Made by a program: the position numbers and the translations under genes. From Pantoea alhagi (GTDB lineage: Bacteria > Pseudomonadota > Gammaproteobacteria > Enterobacterales > Enterobacteriaceae), in the NCBI RefSeq assembly GCF_002101395.1, contig NZ_CP019706.1:4092001-4156000 (forward strand): a stretch of DNA of 64,000 nt. Direction: 5' to 3'. Shown piece by piece: positions 61,244 to 64,000 of the stretch. Within the stretch, counting starts at the first letter, position 1. Each line of letters begins with the position of its first letter. The notes below the pieces were generated by a model that was not told the DNA's origin, did not search any database, and worked only from the letters and a program-made list of their open reading frames with translations.

Positions 61244-62026
61244 TTATACCTGCGTCAGTTTCTGCAACATCTGATCGGAGGTAGTAATAGCTTTACTGTT
61301 GATTTCATAAGCGCGCTGCGTCTGGATCATGCTGACCAGCTCTTCCGCCACGTTGACGTTAGAGGTTTCAACATAACCCTGATACAGCAGGCCGGCACCG
61401 TTCAGGCCAGGCGTGCTGTCGGTAGGTGCGCCGGAAGCCTGAGTTTCCTTGTAGAGGTTTTCACCCATGCTTTCGAGGCCGGTATCATTCATAAAGGTGC
61501 TCAGCGTCAGCTGTCCCACCTGTACCGGCTGCGCCTGACCCTGCTGGGTCACGCTCACCACGCCGTCACGCCCGATAGTGATGCTCAGGGAGTTAGCGGG
61601 AATGGTGATGCCGGGCTGTACCGGGAAACCAGCATTGGTTACCAGCTGGCCGTTCTGATCGACCTGGAACGAGCCGTCACGGGTATAAGCTGCGGTGCCA
61701 TCCGGCATCTGCACCTGGAAAAAGCCCTGTCCGTTAATCGCCACATCTTTCGAGTTGTCGGTTTTAGACAGGTTGCCCTGGGTGTGCAGACGTTCGGTGG
61801 AAACCGGACGCACACCAGTACCGATCTGCAGGCCAGACGGCAACGTGGTTTGCTCAGAAGACTGAGCGCCCGGCTGACGCATGGTCTGATACATCAAATC
61901 TTCAAATACCGCACGTGAACGTTTAAAACCGTTGGTGCTAACGTTTGCCAGGTTGTTGGAGATGACGTCCATATTGGTTTGCTGGGCGTCAAGACCGGTT
62001 TTGGCGATCCATAAGGAACTGATCAT
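61244..62026 (-). CDS. flgG: flagellar distal rod protein FlgG
   Basis: FlgG builds the distal rod. The 260-aa product has the rod signature at the N-terminus (MISSLWIAKTGLDAQQTNMDVISNNLANVSTNGFKRSRA), VAINGQGFFQVQMPDGT, and the C-terminal coiled coil LVSMIQTQRAYEINSKAITTSDQMLQKL. It follows flgF by 17 bp and is followed by a hairpin before flgH. Confidence 0.97.
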   Translation of the reverse strand: MISSLWIAKTGLDAQQTNMDVISNNLANVSTNGFKRSRAVFEDLMYQTMRQPGAQSSEQTTLPSGLQIGTGVRPVSTERLHTQGNLSKTDNSKDVAINGQGFFQVQMPDGTAAYTRDGSFQVDQNGQLVTNAGFPVQPGITIPANSLSITIGRDGVVSVTQQGQAQPVQVGQLTLSTFMNDTGLESMGENLYKETQASGAPTDSTPGLNGAGLLYQGYVETSNVNVAEELVSMIQTQRAYEINSKAITTSDQMLQKLTQV

Positions 62027-62043
62027 GCTGTTTTCCTCTTGCC

Positions 62044-62802
62044 TTAGCTGGTCATGTTGAGCAGCTGGTTGGCGCGTTGTTCGTTTTCATCGACGCTGGA
62101 GATGACTTTCATCTGCATTTCAAAGCGGCGGGCGTTGGCAATCATGTCAACCATGGTTTCGACCGGGTTTACGTTGCTGCCTTCCAGCACCCCGGGCATC
62201 ACCTGCACCGTCGGGTCGTTTTGCAGCACCGCGCCGCGCTGGGCCTGTGCCGCAGCGTTCAGGCGAAACAGCCCGTCATCGCCGCGCACCACTTCCTGCC
62301 CCGTCGCCTTCACCAGCTTTAAACGTCCCAGCTGTACCGTCGCGTTGGGCTCATCGCCCGGATTCAACGCGGTAATGGTACCGTCAGCCGCAATGGTAAT
62401 TTCTGCTGCCTGCGGCACCGCAATCGGGCCGCCGTCACCCATCACCGGGCGACCCTGAATGGTCAGCTCCCCGGTAGGGCTAATCTGCATATTACCGTTG
62501 CGGGTATAGGCTTCAGTGCCATCTGCCGTTTGTACCGCCAGCCAGCCATCCTGCTGTACCGCAACGTCAAGCGAGCGCTGCGTATAATTGAGCGTGCCCG
62601 GCGTCATATCGGAACCCGGCGTCGAGGCGGTGACCAGCGTACGCGTCGGCAGCGTTAAGCCTTCTACCGGCACCGCGCGCAGCGCATGAAGCTGAGCGCG
62701 AAAGCCTGGCGTTGAAGCATTGGCCAGGTTACCAGCCGTAACCGCCTGCATATTGAGCGTCTGGCTTGCCGCGCCCATGGCGGTATAAATAGCGTGATCC
62801 AT
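62044..62802 (-). CDS. flgF: flagellar proximal rod protein FlgF
   Basis: FlgF is a proximal rod subunit. The 252-aa product starts MDHAIYTAMGAASQTLNMQAVTAGNLANASTPGFRAQLHALRA, the rod signature, and ends in the coiled coil VDMIANARRFEMQMKVISSVDENEQRANQLL. It follows flgE by 21 bp. Confidence 0.96.
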   Translation of the reverse strand: MDHAIYTAMGAASQTLNMQAVTAGNLANASTPGFRAQLHALRAVPVEGLTLPTRTLVTASTPGSDMTPGTLNYTQRSLDVAVQQDGWLAVQTADGTEAYTRNGNMQISPTGELTIQGRPVMGDGGPIAVPQAAEITIAADGTITALNPGDEPNATVQLGRLKLVKATGQEVVRGDDGLFRLNAAAQAQRGAVLQNDPTVQVMPGVLEGSNVNPVETMVDMIANARRFEMQMKVISSVDENEQRANQLLNMTS

Positions 62803-62823
62803 AGCGCTCTCCCGTCAGTCCTG

Positions 62824-64000
62824 TTAACGCAGGTTAACCAGCGTGTTGAGGATCTGATCCTGTGTTTTGATGGTCTGCGCGTTCGACTGATAGTTACGCT
62901 GCGCCACAATCATGTTCACCAGCTCTTTACTCAGATCGACGTTAGAAGACTCCAGCGCGCCTGCGGTCAGGGTACCGAGGTTACCGGTGCCTGCCAGGCC
63001 TACCAGCGGCTGACCAGAAGAAGCAGTGGATGACCAGACGTTGTTGCCTTCAGATTTCAGGCCTTCGGCGTTAGCGAAGTTCGCCAGAACGATCTGTCCC
63101 AGCACCTGGGTTTTTTCGTTGGAGTAGGTGCCCACTACCGTGCCGTCTTCATTGATCTGGTAGCTCACCAGATCGCCCGGCTTGTAACCATCCTGCGTTG
63201 GGTTGCCAAAGGTGTTGGCGCCGGTGTTCTGCTGCATGCTGCCGGTTAAGTCCAGCGTAAAAGTCTGGGCGTTAGAGCCGTTCAGCGCGCCCATAGAGAT
63301 GGTCTGGTCGGTAGCAGAGGTCAACACGCCGTTGGCGTTAAAGCTCATGGTGAACGGCGTAGTGGTGGTGCCGCTGCTGGAGTCGATTGGATGCACGCTC
63401 CAGCTATTGTCCGCCGTTTTCACGAAATACAAATCGATGGTGTGCGCATTACCCAGCGAGTCAAAGGTGGTCATTGAAGACTTGGCGTTGAAGCTGGTGG
63501 CGTCGGTGCTATCGAAGTTCGCATCAACTTTGGTGCCGTCAGATGAGTTCAGGTTTGCAACCAGCGAACCCGTGGTGGTTGCGCTTGCGGTCATCTGCGT
63601 GGTCGGTACGCTGAGCGCTACCGGGTTAGCGCCGGTCTGCACGGTCGGCGGGGTGCCCGCTACCGGATAACCGGTCAGCTTCATGCCCTGCATGTTAACG
63701 ATGTTGCGGTTCTCATCCAGCGTGAACTGGCCGTTACGGCTGTAGTAAATTGCGCCGCTGTCGTCCGCCATGCGGAAAAAACCCTGCTGGCTGATAGCCA
63801 CATCAAGACCACGGCTGGTGGTGGTGGTGGTGCCGTCGTTAAAGTCCTGAATCACGCCCGCAACTTTTACGCCCATTCCCACTTTGGAACCGGCATACAT
63901 ATCAGCAAAAGAGACGGTGCTGGATTTAAAGCCCGCAGTCGCAGAGTTGGAAATGTTGTTGCCGATAACGTCGAGGTTACTGGAGGCCGCGTTTAAACCG
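62824..64000 (-). CDS. flgE: flagellar hook protein FlgE, partial
   Basis: FlgE is the hook subunit. The frame continues to the window edge: the first visible codons give GLNAASSNLDVIGNNISNSATAGF, so about 8-10 N-terminal residues lie beyond base 64000. Visible are the SSTVSFADMYAGSKVGMGVKVAG start of domain D0-Dc, RGLDVAISQQGFFRM, the variable surface domain (about 110-300, rich in Thr/Ser), and the C-terminal SNVDLSKELVNMIVAQRNYQSNAQTIKTQDQILNTLVNLR. An internal Met at 63900 is not the start. Confidence 0.95.
   Translation of the reverse strand, partial: GLNAASSNLDVIGNNISNSATAGFKSSTVSFADMYAGSKVGMGVKVAGVIQDFNDGTTTTTSRGLDVAISQQGFFRMADDSGAIYYSRNGQFTLDENRNIVNMQGMKLTGYPVAGTPPTVQTGANPVALSVPTTQMTASATTTGSLVANLNSSDGTKVDANFDSTDATSFNAKSSMTTFDSLGNAHTIDLYFVKTADNSWSVHPIDSSSGTTTTPFTMSFNANGVLTSATDQTISMGALNGSNAQTFTLDLTGSMQQNTGANTFGNPTQDGYKPGDLVSYQINEDGTVVGTYSNEKTQVLGQIVLANFANAEGLKSEGNNVWSSTASSGQPLVGLAGTGNLGTLTAGALESSNVDLSKELVNMIVAQRNYQSNAQTIKTQDQILNTLVNLR

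Noticed and set aside
1..64000. CRISPR arrays, tRNA or rRNA genes, intact insertion sequences, ERIC-type repeats
   Set aside because: No regularly spaced repeats, cloverleaf-like segments, rRNA motifs, transposases or ERIC cores were seen on reading either strand.

Overview
The window is a stretch of chromosome from a gamma-proteobacterium of the order Enterobacterales. Gene content, gene order and protein lengths follow the E. coli 25-min region (icd to flg) almost gene for gene. The inserts that E. coli lacks suggest a plant- or environment-associated member of Erwiniaceae or Pectobacteriaceae: a rhamnogalacturonide transporter/hydrolase pair, a DUF3289/DUF943 pair, and a TetR/epoxide-hydrolase-like pair. 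The family assignment is inference. No rRNA, tRNA, CRISPR array or intact insertion sequence was seen.

Layout. 1-333: decayed acetyltransferase remnant and icd terminator. 334-9641: icd against rluE-nudJ-mnmA-hflD-purB-phoPQ-roxA. 9721-20064: pepT, the potABCD polyamine importer, then lolCDE-nagK-cobB on the other strand. 20311-26889: a small unknown gene, mfd, ycfJ, and a TetR regulator with its putative target hydrolase. 26953-32320: ndh and the hinT-ycfL-lpoB-thiK-nagZ-ycfP cluster. 32684-37004: accessory region with the rhiT/rhiN-like pair and the DUF3289/DUF943 pair, the latter AT-rich and broken by a frameshift. 37245-43241: ptsG and pabC-mltG-tmk-holB-tatD. 43374-49511: the yceD-rpmF-plsX-fabHDG-acpP-fabF lipid cluster. 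49654-55254: maf-type yceF, rluC and rne. 55618-64000: the end of the flagellar operon (flgE partial, flgFGHIJ) and flgKL.

Working together. plsX-fab-acpP makes fatty acids and phospholipid precursors; lolCDE exports lipoproteins such as LpoB and FlgH; nagZ and nagK act on recycled wall amino sugars. rhiT imports unsaturated rhamnogalacturonides for rhiN to cleave. Several classical control sites can be read directly: a PhoP box before phoPQ, a PurR box inside purB, FNR and PdhR boxes before ndh, CRP, Mlc and SgrS sites before ptsG, a sigma-28 promoter before flgK, and a 361-362 nt rne leader. Less expected are a KdgR-like palindrome inside the rhiT promoter, a matched pair of operators flanking the tetR gene, an EF-hand-like loop replacing the acidic patch of PhoQ, and the frameshifted DUF943 gene.
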